A stretch of 51,677 bases of DNA from an uncultured Bacteroidales bacterium (lineage in GTDB: Bacteria > Bacteroidota > Bacteroidia > Bacteroidales > F082): assembly GCA_905233685.1 (NCBI GenBank), contig CAJOEZ010000025.1:1-51677 (forward strand), written 5' to 3'. Below are positions 18,477-27,206 of this stretch, piece after piece. Under the pieces are notes generated by a model, which was given only the letters and a program-made list of their open reading frames with translations, was not told where the DNA came from and did no database searches. The position numbers and the translations under genes are program-made. How positions within the stretch are numbered: position 1 is the first letter of the stretch; every line of letters begins with the position of its first letter.

Positions 18477-18823
18477 AATACTTTTAATTTTAGGTGTTAG
18501 TTATTTGTTTTGAAATTCATGCCGCAAAAATATAGCAAAAATCCACTGTTTTTTCAAGATTTCGGGGCATTACAAATTTTTGTAAAATATCAGTGTTGAT
18601 TTTCAATATGTTACTAATTTATTTTACAACATTTTGTCATGCTCATTTGTCGCTTTTCCACCTGTTTATCCCACTAATGCAGCGCCTTTCATAGTTCCAT
18701 CCGCTCATAAAAGGCTCTCATGTTTTTCTGTATCCGCTTTGCGTCACTGCGAGGGACGAAGCAATCCATTTCTGGTTCGCCGCGCTTCGCTCGCGATGAC
18801 GCAAAGCGGCTGAACGGACAATG
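18477..18823. other. gene-free stretch between lipoprotein and T9SS protein genes
   Basis: 347 bases without a credible gene. It is AT-rich in the first two thirds, including the lipoprotein promoter at 18525-18532. It ends with a REP-like hairpin at 18734-18809 just past the stop of the minus-strand surface-protein gene, where the hairpin could serve as a transcript end. Confidence 0.65.
18734..18809. repeat. REP-like inverted repeat, TGCGTCACTGCGAG family
   Basis: CCGCTTTGCGTCACTGCGAG (18734-18753) pairs with the near-complement ending in GACGCAAAGCGG (to 18809). It lies 14 bases past the stop codon of the 1492-residue protein. Confidence 0.75.
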
Positions 18824-21800
18824 CTACCTATTCACCACAAATTTCCGCGTCCCTTCGCCCACTGTGATGAAATACATCCCTTCGGGCAATTCGGCCACAT
18901 TAATCTGTTGGGTTTCAGCGGTGATGGTGCCTGACATCAGGGTTTGACCCATGAGGTTGGTGATGCGGTATTCGTTGCTGGACGGAGACGTTTCAGGAAA
19001 CGTCTCTACAAACAAGGTGCCGTCGGTCGGGTTGGGATAGATGCTGAATTGGGTTTCGGTGGGTTCGTCAAGGCCGTTATGGATTTGCTGATACACCTCG
19101 TCGCAGTCGCGGTCGCCGTATTTGAACACCAATTCGCCCTCGCGCCAATAGCAACGGATGCCTTCCACGCGATAGTCCTTGCCGCGCGTCATCAGCCTTT
19201 CGGGGAAGAAGCTGGTGAGGTGGCCGATGCCGCTCATGATTTCACCGCTGAACAAATCGTTTGCATCGCTCACTCGCAATACTCTGTAAACCGTGCCGTC
19301 TTCTTCATATTGCCCCGCTAAATCAACATGCAAGGTAAGGGTTTCCGTGCCAACATGAATGTCCCAAGAATCGCCGATTTGGGCACCAAGGTCATAGAGC
19401 AAGGTAAAATCCTGCAACTCGTTGTTCCACCAATACACTTTGCCGAAATCCTCGTAGATGTATTCTCGTGTCACTTCACTATGCCTACCTTTGTCATAGA
19501 GTGTATTGGTTCGGATAATGATTTTCACATCCTTGCCGTTGACGGTCGTGTCGGCAGCGTATTCCAAATGCTGGTAGGTGATGCTACCGTTTTCGTTTAG
19601 AATCTCGTAATACCATTCGGAACCAAGCGAAGAAATATTGCCAACGTGGAAATACACAAAGTCGGGATCATGTGGATTCTCGCCTCTCCTGGCAGGTGCC
19701 GATTCGCGCCCGTCGGTGTAGGCAGCGGTAAGCTGGTAGTAATAGTCGCCGAAAGGAGTCTGCAAGGTGTCAAAATACTCCTCCTCGTCCCTGCCAACCT
19801 CGGCTATCTTCTCCATCTCCTCCAAAGTCCGGCCGCGATAGATGTTGTAATGGTCAAGTTCGGCATTGTAGCCAGGTTCATTGTATCCCAAATCGTTGGT
19901 GAAATAACCGCGAATCATCCAGTCGCCAGCCACATTCCCCTCGCTTGACCAACAAGCATTTGGATTGCCTGAAGCTTGGCAATAAGATGCATTGTTACCC
20001 TCAACGTTAGGGGAATGAAGTACAATCCAGAGGCTCTTTCCCTCTTCGCAGTTGATGGAGTGAGACAGTTTTACCATCACCCATCCGTCAGGTCCTGGCT
20101 CAATTTGAACCTCATTTCCGGGAAGGAACTCCAAATTGTCAGGTTCCGTTTCACCACCAATCCCGAATCCGAATGCATAGTCTGCCACCTGGTTTTGTCC
20201 TCCTGCCTTATAGAAAGCCACATGCGTCAGCACGTCGCCTGCCTGGATTTCCTCTGCCGGAATCTTTATCCCCCAATAATTACAATAGGCCGACCCCTCG
20301 TATGGTTTCTCATCGTAATGGAACCAATGGCTCGCGAAAGGTTTGTTCCACCAAAGCTGCGCACCATAAGTGCCTTGTTCGGCGATGGGGCTGCCACCAA
20401 AGTTAAAAGGTGCTTCGCAATAGGATTCTAATTCATCATCTTCTGAATCATTAGGCACCAAGACTGGGAAGCCGTCATTGACCTCTTCAACATCGTATTC
20501 CCAACGACTCAGTGGCCCGATTTCAGGATAAAGGCTTTCGATTTCACTCGCTCCGGCATTCAAGGCTTCAACCAAATCCACAGTGCCGTATTGAGGCTCG
20601 GTGAGAACCCAACTTGTAGCTGTCGAACCCTGATGGAACGATGTCGAACCAGGCATATCGGGCAGAATCGGATTACCTGCGGAAGGAAGATCATTTTCAA
20701 GCCAATAGCAGTTGAGACGCTCTCCAGATTGAACATTTCCGACGATATTTCCGTAACCACTACTATTGGGATCCGGCAAATAGATTTCGCCTACATTATA
20801 GACATTGTAAATATCGCCTGCCGAATATCCGACAATGCCTCCAGCGAACCCAGCGAACCAATAGTTTGCCACGACATAATATCGGTTATATGAATTGGCA
20901 ATCACACTGGAACCGTGAATACTACCTGCGATACCACCCACACATACATTGCTCACTTGTCCTTCACCAACAACTATGGATCTATTGGCGCATCCTTCAA
21001 TCGCTCCGGATCTCATCTCGCCTACGATACCGCCAGCCACACTGCCTTTAATATGATAATACTGTTCATTGAAGGTAACGCAATTCGAAACAAGATAACG
21101 TGCATAATACGCGTCGTCGTTAATCTTTCCTACAATGCCGCCAGCATCAACAGAGCTTTCAACGGTTACAAGTTCAATCTTGCAATTCGTTATTTTTGAG
21201 ACGTTTTCATTTGTTTCATGAGTTCCAAAAGGCATACCAGCATAGCCGACTATGCCGCCAGCTACTCCACCCGTGGTAGTAACGTTGGAATTCTGGACGT
21301 TACAATTAGAAATATCTGTCGAACCTGCATAACCTACCAAACCACCTGCATATTCTGCCCCGTTGCCTATCGCGCAATAAACCATATTCACATCTTTAAT
21401 CTCCGCACCGTTGGTGCAACCAAACAAGCCCTTGAATGTTGCATCATGACGTTGGTACAGATTCAATATATTATTCCCTCCACCGTCAAAATGGCCTGTA
21501 AAATAGCGCGGTGTCGTTTCGTTTTCTGGAACACCGATGGAAGTCCAGGTGTTATAGCCGCCAGTGCATCTTTCAAGGTTGATGTTGGCCGTAAGTTTAT
21601 AATAAGCATCGCCGCCAGTGCCGTCGTTGGTCTGCTGTGCAAGCAAAGCAAGTTGTTGAGCGTTGGCAATCTGGTAAGGATTCTCTTCCGTGCCATCGCC
21701 TCCGTCGTAGGCCTCGGCCACGGTGCCGTCCCAACAGAAGGTATTTACATAGACATAATCACAATCATAATTACCCTCGTGATATAGGATTTCACCGTCT

Positions 21801-23302
21801 TCCACATAACAACGGAGATAATCCAACTCACCATAGTCAAACCAAATATCTCCATGACAAGCCCAATTGAATGGGAACAAGCCCTTCTCATAACCGATTC
21901 CTTCAATGATTCTTCCATCAAAAACCACAATGTCATCCTCGTATGATTTGATCCATTGGGTACGATAAGTATGTCCGTTCCAAGTAACGTTCTCAACACT
22001 TTCAACCGTCACCAAATGAGAACAGGAATCTACCTCGCAATACCACGAGTCGCCCACCTCAGCATCAAAGTCATACAAGATGGTGAAGTTGTTATTCGTC
22101 GGATTAAACCAATATACTTTATTGTTTTCCTCATAAACCAATTCTGTTCCGTCATGTCCAGTTTCAATAAACTGAGTATTAATGACACTGCACGAGTGGC
22201 CTTGCACCACCGTGTCGCCGCTCACATAGAACTTAACATAATGGGGATGCGTGCTCCACGGGTCGAACATATTAAAATACCATTCTGCACCTTGTGGGGC
22301 AAAAGGCCGGTGTTGAGATATGATTTCGTCAGCATCCAGAATGCACTTCCAGTACTCTCCGCCACCATCGAAATACAGGTTGTTGTCATAGCCTTTAATG
22401 AGGAAAAAGGCATCGCCGCCCGGGGCAATATCCACAAGGGGAATGTGCTCCCCTATATCGGTGAAATGCTCGCCATGGTCGGTGGAATAGGAAAGAATAG
22501 CCTGATTCCCCACGAAGTGAGGCCTGTACACAATGCCGCCGTCGCTGATAGCCAATGTCGTCCCGTCAAACAGATAGAAACCAGGAGTGTGCTGGAAACC
22601 AATGCTACTCCCATCGATATGATAACCGCAAGCCACCACATTGCCCTCGGGGTCGAAGGCCATGTCCTTAATGCTAACGCCATCAAATGCAGCAAGCCCC
22701 CAACTTTCCATATCGGATAAAGTAGCATGATAAATGCCGACAATAGACATGATGTAGTAGCTAACACTGACGTATACATCACCGTTTTCATTGACCAAAA
22801 GGTTGCTGACAGATTCAGAGTTTTCGAGAAAACCGAGAATCGTATAGCTCCAAGTCGCGCCGCCGTCAGTAGTCCAATGAATTTCACCGTTCGTGCTCCA
22901 CACTACTACAATGTCATTGGTCGGAGCACATATTCCTGTTTTAGTCGGCATCCCACACAAGGAAAGCACCGAGGTTTGCTGCCACGTGTCGCCGCCATCG
23001 TTGGAATACACTACGGTTTGCTGGTTATCATTAAAGACAAAAACTCTTCCTTCAGGGCTTACAGCAAAACACAACTGATTGACAAAGCCACTAAAACCCG
23101 TTTCCTGGCCTAACACAATCTGCCACGTCTCGCCTTCGTCTTGCGAGCGAGCCAATTTTCCGTTTTCACTATAGGCATAGATGCTTCCATCTGGACCTGC
23201 ACCTAATATTCCGGTGCCATTGATGGGCTTCCAAATGTTTTGCGCCTCCAAGAAGCCGAAGCATCCAAGGCAAATCACCAAAGTTAATATTAATCTTTTC
23301 AT
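18824..23302 (-). CDS. T9SS-exported BNR-propeller/GLUG-repeat surface protein
   Basis: 1492 residues. Signal peptide MKRLILTLVICLGCFGFLEA. Order of parts: Asp-box propeller repeats (SQDEGETW, SNDGGDTW, TTDGGATW; about 45-330); a module with SGDTVVQGH and LYDFDAEVGDSW (about 350-520); GLUG repeats such as YAGGLVGYAGS and AGGIVGYAG (about 560-880); a probable beta-sandwich/fibronectin-like stretch (about 990-1200); a second copy of the module (about 1229-1400); and the T9SS type A sorting domain from FSIYPNPTDG (about 1419) to GTRKFVVNR. The protein is expected to be secreted through T9SS and anchored on the cell surface. BNR and GLUG repeats often occur in glycan-binding or adhesive proteins. 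The gene follows the TPR regulator copy 2 by 56 bases. A palindrome (18985-19006) lies within the sorting-domain codons. Confidence 0.9.
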   Translation of the reverse strand: MKRLILTLVICLGCFGFLEAQNIWKPINGTGILGAGPDGSIYAYSENGKLARSQDEGETWQIVLGQETGFSGFVNQLCFAVSPEGRVFVFNDNQQTVVYSNDGGDTWQQTSVLSLCGMPTKTGICAPTNDIVVVWSTNGEIHWTTDGGATWSYTILGFLENSESVSNLLVNENGDVYVSVSYYIMSIVGIYHATLSDMESWGLAAFDGVSIKDMAFDPEGNVVACGYHIDGSSIGFQHTPGFYLFDGTTLAISDGGIVYRPHFVGNQAILSYSTDHGEHFTDIGEHIPLVDIAPGGDAFFLIKGYDNNLYFDGGGEYWKCILDADEIISQHRPFAPQGAEWYFNMFDPWSTHPHYVKFYVSGDTVVQGHSCSVINTQFIETGHDGTELVYEENNKVYWFNPTNNNFTILYDFDAEVGDSWYCEVDSCSHLVTVESVENVTWNGHTYRTQWIKSYEDDIVVFDGRIIEGIGYEKGLFPFNWACHGDIWFDYGELDYLRCYVEDGEILYHEGNYDCDYVYVNTFCWDGTVAEAYDGGDGTEENPYQIANAQQLALLAQQTNDGTGGDAYYKLTANINLERCTGGYNTWTSIGVPENETTPRYFTGHFDGGGNNILNLYQRHDATFKGLFGCTNGAEIKDVNMVYCAIGNGAEYAGGLVGYAGSTDISNCNVQNSNVTTTGGVAGGIVGYAGMPFGTHETNENVSKITNCKIELVTVESSVDAGGIVGKINDDAYYARYLVSNCVTFNEQYYHIKGSVAGGIVGEMRSGAIEGCANRSIVVGEGQVSNVCVGGIAGSIHGSSVIANSYNRYYVVANYWFAGFAGGIVGYSAGDIYNVYNVGEIYLPDPNSSGYGNIVGNVQSGERLNCYWLENDLPSAGNPILPDMPGSTSFHQGSTATSWVLTEPQYGTVDLVEALNAGASEIESLYPEIGPLSRWEYDVEEVNDGFPVLVPNDSEDDELESYCEAPFNFGGSPIAEQGTYGAQLWWNKPFASHWFHYDEKPYEGSAYCNYWGIKIPAEEIQAGDVLTHVAFYKAGGQNQVADYAFGFGIGGETEPDNLEFLPGNEVQIEPGPDGWVMVKLSHSINCEEGKSLWIVLHSPNVEGNNASYCQASGNPNACWSSEGNVAGDWMIRGYFTNDLGYNEPGYNAELDHYNIYRGRTLEEMEKIAEVGRDEEEYFDTLQTPFGDYYYQLTAAYTDGRESAPARRGENPHDPDFVYFHVGNISSLGSEWYYEILNENGSITYQHLEYAADTTVNGKDVKIIIRTNTLYDKGRHSEVTREYIYEDFGKVYWWNNELQDFTLLYDLGAQIGDSWDIHVGTETLTLHVDLAGQYEEDGTVYRVLRVSDANDLFSGEIMSGIGHLTSFFPERLMTRGKDYRVEGIRCYWREGELVFKYGDRDCDEVYQQIHNGLDEPTETQFSIYPNPTDGTLFVETFPETSPSSNEYRITNLMGQTLMSGTITAETQQINVAELPEGMYFITVGEGTRKFVVNR
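18985..19006. repeat. perfect palindrome inside the T9SS sorting-domain codons
   Basis: GAGACGTTTC and GAAACGTCTC with a 2-base loop; 10 of 10 pairs. It encodes the stretch VETFPETSPS within the sorting domain. A similar AGAGACG...CGTCTCT element occurs at 38350-38373, so this looks like a dispersed palindrome accepted in frame. Confidence 0.7.
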
Positions 23303-23358
23303 AGTGCTAATTATTTAAATGTTAATACTTTATGTCGTTGGTTTTGAACGTTTTGTGA

Positions 23359-24837
23359 TTAAACAGCATTAACGATTTCCTCAAAAGAGCGTTCATCGTC
23401 GCTGAGGTTCATTTTCATTTGCTTGATGCGGCTCTTGCGCCGGTAATAGGATTCGGTCTGGGTGTCCAACAGGATGGAAATCACCGAGTTGGAGAAGCCG
23501 TTCTTGGAGAGGCAACAGATGCGCACATCCCATTTGCTGAGCTTGGGGTAGAGTTCCAAGAGGCGCTGCGAGAACCCATCGTACACTAAGTCGGTGAGGC
23601 TGATGAAGTCGGCCCAGTCGTCGTCGCTGAGGGCGAAGTTCATCGTGTCGGCGGTCACTTGTTCGCCGAGGGTTTGCGCCGTGGTGTAGACCTTGTTGCG
23701 CCCCATAATCTTGCTCGTCATCAGCAGGTCTTTTTGCGAGAGCGTCTGACGGTCGCGGCGGAGGTCGTCGTTGGTGCGGATGAGGTTTTCCATGTCGCTC
23801 ACCAGTTCGTGGATGCGGTTTTGGTCGCGCTCCACCTGACTGCGGAACTGCTCCACGGCCAACTTGTGGTCGCTCACTTTCTTCCTCACAATCAGCACGA
23901 TAACCAATAGCGCAATCACTGCCAAGGCGATGATGAGCCAAAGTTGGAGGCTGCGGTTGCGCATCACGACCTCCATCTCGCTCTTTTGGGCCTTCAGTTC
24001 ATACTCCGCCTTGATGCGTTGCAGGTTCTCGGAGGCGTGCTCTTGGTCGCTCTGCATCATGTTTTCCGTGAAAAGGTCTTGGTACTCAATGGCTTTCGCG
24101 TAGTCGCCCTCGTTGTAGGCGATAGCGTAAAGCGTTTGGTACACCGACATTTTCAGTCCGGCACGCTCGCTGCGGAGGGCGGCGTTCAGGTAAGGCTTGG
24201 CTTCGGCGTAATTCTTTGTGTAGTAATACAGTACGCCCATCGTCATGTTGGCAATGTCGGTGTTGTTGTCGTCAATCTCGCCCTCCAACGCGCGGCTGAC
24301 GCAGGTCATGGCCTCGGGGAAGTTGCCCACGGGCAGGTAGTAGTCGCGGCCCATCTCAAGGTAAAGGTCGCTTTGCATGGTCCTGTCGTTCAGCAAGGTA
24401 GCCATGCTGAAGGCCGTGTCGTAGTAGCGTTTGGCTTGGCCGTACAGCTCCAATGAATTCGCCACGCGCCCGCAGTTGCGCATGGTGGTCATCACTGCCG
24501 CAGAGTCATCAACCTGCCGGAAGCAGTCGATGGCTTCACGGTGCATGGCGAGGGCGTCGTCGAAGAGGCCGTGTTTGTTGTACATCGCACCGAGGTTGTC
24601 CTTGAGTTGGCCTTCCAAGCGGAGGTTTTCGGTCGTTTTTTCGCAGCCTTCCATCAGCGAAAGGGCTTGCAGGAAGCATTTGGTGGCCTCTTCCGAGAGG
24701 CGTTGTTCGCGCAGTTCGGCACCTTGTTCATATAAGGCGCGGGCCTGCTGGAGGCGTTTTTCGGGCGTGTCGCAGGCGGACAGCATTACGCCGAGGGCGA
24801 GGGCTGTTAGGAATAGGGATTTCAAGTTCGTCTTCAT
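23359..24837 (-). CDS. TPR lipoprotein/transmembrane regulator with C-terminal HTH-like domain (copy 2)
   Basis: 492 residues, same architecture as 2912-4384: lipoprotein-like signal (Cys at LGVMLSAC), TPR helices, one transmembrane helix (about 297-320), a coiled coil and the C-terminal WDVRICCLSKNGFSNSVISI domain. By eye the two copies are roughly 60-70% identical; the juxtamembrane and coiled-coil part is nearly the same, while the TPR half has drifted more. That pattern is expected if the sensory half diverged while the output half was kept. It is directly upstream of the T9SS surface protein gene. Confidence 0.8.
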   Translation of the reverse strand: MKTNLKSLFLTALALGVMLSACDTPEKRLQQARALYEQGAELREQRLSEEATKCFLQALSLMEGCEKTTENLRLEGQLKDNLGAMYNKHGLFDDALAMHREAIDCFRQVDDSAAVMTTMRNCGRVANSLELYGQAKRYYDTAFSMATLLNDRTMQSDLYLEMGRDYYLPVGNFPEAMTCVSRALEGEIDDNNTDIANMTMGVLYYYTKNYAEAKPYLNAALRSERAGLKMSVYQTLYAIAYNEGDYAKAIEYQDLFTENMMQSDQEHASENLQRIKAEYELKAQKSEMEVVMRNRSLQLWLIIALAVIALLVIVLIVRKKVSDHKLAVEQFRSQVERDQNRIHELVSDMENLIRTNDDLRRDRQTLSQKDLLMTSKIMGRNKVYTTAQTLGEQVTADTMNFALSDDDWADFISLTDLVYDGFSQRLLELYPKLSKWDVRICCLSKNGFSNSVISILLDTQTESYYRRKSRIKQMKMNLSDDERSFEEIVNAV

Positions 24838-24857
24838 AGGCTTTTTGTTTTACTGTC

Positions 24858-24926
24858 GGGCCTTCGACGGGCTCAGGCACTTTTACTTCACGTGACAGCC
24901 AAAGTCCCTGAGCCTGTCGAAGAGCC
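24858..24926. repeat. inverted repeat, CTTCGACAGGCTCAG family
   Basis: GGGCCTTCGACGGGCTCAGG (24858-24877) is near-complementary to CCTGAGCCTGTCGAAGAGCC (24907-24926). The right arm matches bases 1-17 of the window, which fall inside the coding region of surface protein copy 1. Confidence 0.75.
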
Positions 24927-24936
24927 GAAACACATC

Positions 24937-24970
24937 GCAAAAATATACAGAAAAAACGCTTGTCAAGAGG
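24937..24970 (-). promoter_or_regulatory. promoter of TPR regulator copy 2 (duplicated segment)
   Basis: Identical over 34 bases to 4522-4555, with the same TTG-N18-TATTTTTG promoter. It gives an expected leader of about 100 bases before the regulator. Confidence 0.72.
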
Positions 24971-25073
24971 TTTTCGGGAGGCCTCTTGGTTTTGTCCATG
25001 CTTTTATGGAGTTGTCTGGTTTTATATTATTGAAAATCAATATTATAAAATCGGCATGGACAGGTTTTTGTCC

Positions 25074-26039
25074 TTATTGTTTTTGGGAAGAAAGACGGTC
25101 AATTGTTGTTTTAACAATTTGCGGCAGACGCAGCGGCAGGGCTCCAGCCAAAATCTTGATTTCAAACTTCGACCCTGGCAGCTGCTCGCCGTCGAGATAG
25201 ACATCGATGAGGTCCTTGCTGGTGACGGTCACCTCGTGGGCCTGGCGGTAAAGGATTTTGTTTTTGCCCACCCTGCTACCAATATGCTCGCCCTTGCGGT
25301 AGAGTGGGATGAGCTGCAGGAACCGCAACAGGCTCATGGCGCGGAAATAGCACACCTCTATCAAACCGTCGTCGAGCTTGGCATACGGTGCGGTGTAGAA
25401 CTCGCCGCCCACGCGCTGCCCGTTGGCAAGGGTGCAGAGAATCATGTAGCCCGGGGCGATTCGCTTGCCGTCCACCGTCACCTTGATGCGGTTGTATCGG
25501 CTGGTGAGGATGGCATTCACCACCCCCCGCGTGAAGGCCTCGTGCGCCGACTTTCCTTTGCTCATCAATTCATTGGCTCGCGACGCCACCTTTGAGTTGA
25601 AGCCGATGTTGCAGACATTCACGCAGTAACTGTCGTTCACCTTCAAGATGTCGATGTTGCTCACGCTGCCCTCCAGCATGTCTTTCACACTGCGGAAGTC
25701 GCGGTCAGGGTAATTGATGAGGAAGTCGCCCGTGTTGCCGCCGAAGTCAAGAATGGCCATCGTTTTGTTGGCCTTATTACCTGATGGTTTGGCGACTTGG
25801 TTGAAACCCACCAATCCCGAGGCCACCTCGTTGGTAATCCCGAGGCCGCCGCAGGCCACGAAGCAGACTTCTTCTTCGGGGTGCAGGTCGCAGTAGAGGT
25901 ACACAAAGCGTGTTGCGTCGCCCTCGCCTAAGGTGGTGTAGAGTTCGTGAGGATGCGGAATCTCCTTCAATTGGTCGTGGAGTTCCTGATATTGCGGCAG
26001 TTTGTCGGCCCGCCCGTTGATAATATAGATGTACTTCAT
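25074..26039 (-). CDS. diacylglycerol-kinase-like lipid kinase, divergent nucleotide motif
   Basis: 321 residues with the overall fold of the DagK/YegS/LCB5 family: an N-terminal nucleotide-binding region followed by a beta-sandwich domain (GYMILCTLANGQRVGGEFYT, then APYAKLDDGLIEV). The family motif GGDGTxNE appears here as ACGGLGITNEVASG, so the usual Asp and Thr are Leu and Ile; the usual NPxSG start is INGRADK. The enzyme might be inactive or use another ligand. It follows the SpoIIE-type phosphatase gene by 12 bases, at the end of a three-gene operon. Confidence 0.75.
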   Translation of the reverse strand: MKYIYIINGRADKLPQYQELHDQLKEIPHPHELYTTLGEGDATRFVYLYCDLHPEEEVCFVACGGLGITNEVASGLVGFNQVAKPSGNKANKTMAILDFGGNTGDFLINYPDRDFRSVKDMLEGSVSNIDILKVNDSYCVNVCNIGFNSKVASRANELMSKGKSAHEAFTRGVVNAILTSRYNRIKVTVDGKRIAPGYMILCTLANGQRVGGEFYTAPYAKLDDGLIEVCYFRAMSLLRFLQLIPLYRKGEHIGSRVGKNKILYRQAHEVTVTSKDLIDVYLDGEQLPGSKFEIKILAGALPLRLPQIVKTTIDRLSSQKQ

Positions 26040-26051
26040 CGTTTCTTGCCT

Positions 26052-27173
26052 TTACACCATTATGCTCAAAATTGTGATGTCGTCGTTCTGCGCATTGCCG
26101 TTGGCGAAGGCAAGCACCGAGCGGTAAATCTGGTCCACGGCGGCCTTGTTGTCCATATTGCGGTCTATCCGGCCAACCTCCTGAAGCAGGCGATCGTCGC
26201 CGTATTGCTCCAGCGCTGTGTTTTCTGCCTCGGTCACGCCGTCGGTATAGGCGATGAGGCGCGTGCCAGGCTTCAGGTCTATGCTTTCAGCCTCGAAGGG
26301 GAAGTCCTCGATAAGGCCCACCGCTAAGTTGTTCTTTGCCTTGAGGAAATAGGGCTCGCCGTCGGGCGGCACGACGACCAAAGGATTGTGTCCGGCGTTG
26401 CAGAAATCCATGCGGAGCGTCTTGAGGTCGATGCGAGCGACGAAAAGCGTGACGAACATACCGTGGCTGTTGCTCTCGGCCACATTGTTATTGATGCGGC
26501 TCAGCGATGCATGCAGCGGCAGGTCGAGGCTGGCCATGAAATGCAGCGTGGCCCTTGTGATGGCCATCATCAGCGAGGCCGGGACGCCTTTGCCGCTCAC
26601 GTCACCAATAGCGAAGTGGAGACAGTCGCCCATCCGCATGAAGTCGTAAAGGTCGCCACCCACCTCGCGGGCGGGGTTCAGCATGGCATGGATTCGAGGT
26701 GGGAAGTCGGTGCTCAGCATACCCATTTGGATGGCTCGCGCCACGTTCAGTTCCGACTCCATGCGCTCGTTGTCGCTCTTGGTCTTCTTCAGTTGCTCGA
26801 TATAGTCGGTGATGGAGTTTTGCATGTAGAGGAAGCTGTCGTGCAAGCGCCGCATCTCGTCCTTGCTGCCGATCTCCGGCAATTTGGCCTTGAAGTTGCC
26901 CTTGGCCATGTTCATCGCCGACACCGACAATTCGGTGACCGGGCGCGTCATGCTGCGTATCACGCGCCGACAGACAAAAAAGAGCACCACCAAGCCGATG
27001 ATTCCGACGGCAATCAGGCCGCCAACCAGCATCCACGGCGCGATTCGAACGGATCCATCGCTAATCAAAGACTGCAAGACCCATCCAACCAAAACGAAGG
27101 ATACCAGAAAGACGACTGACACGATGCCTATAATCCTCCAAGTCAAGCGGCTCGAAAAAGATCTGTTGTTCAT
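26052..27173 (-). CDS. membrane SpoIIE/PP2C-type serine phosphatase with HAMP domain
   Basis: 373 residues. Two transmembrane helices (about 14-36 and 45-70) enclose a very short outside loop, then a HAMP domain (RRVIRSMTRPVTEL), a linker helix, and a PPM/SpoIIE phosphatase core with GGDLYDF, IGDVSGKGVPA and QNDDITI. RsbU-type relatives dephosphorylate anti-anti-sigma factors. No partner-switching partner gene is visible in this window. Gap of 12 bases to the kinase-like gene and 33 bases to the SLC13 gene. Confidence 0.88.
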   Translation of the reverse strand: MNNRSFSSRLTWRIIGIVSVVFLVSFVLVGWVLQSLISDGSVRIAPWMLVGGLIAVGIIGLVVLFFVCRRVIRSMTRPVTELSVSAMNMAKGNFKAKLPEIGSKDEMRRLHDSFLYMQNSITDYIEQLKKTKSDNERMESELNVARAIQMGMLSTDFPPRIHAMLNPAREVGGDLYDFMRMGDCLHFAIGDVSGKGVPASLMMAITRATLHFMASLDLPLHASLSRINNNVAESNSHGMFVTLFVARIDLKTLRMDFCNAGHNPLVVVPPDGEPYFLKAKNNLAVGLIEDFPFEAESIDLKPGTRLIAYTDGVTEAENTALEQYGDDRLLQEVGRIDRNMDNKAAVDQIYRSVLAFANGNAQNDDITILSIMV

Positions 27174-27206
27174 AATGTTGTGTGTGTTTGTATTTGTTTG
27201 ATTTGT

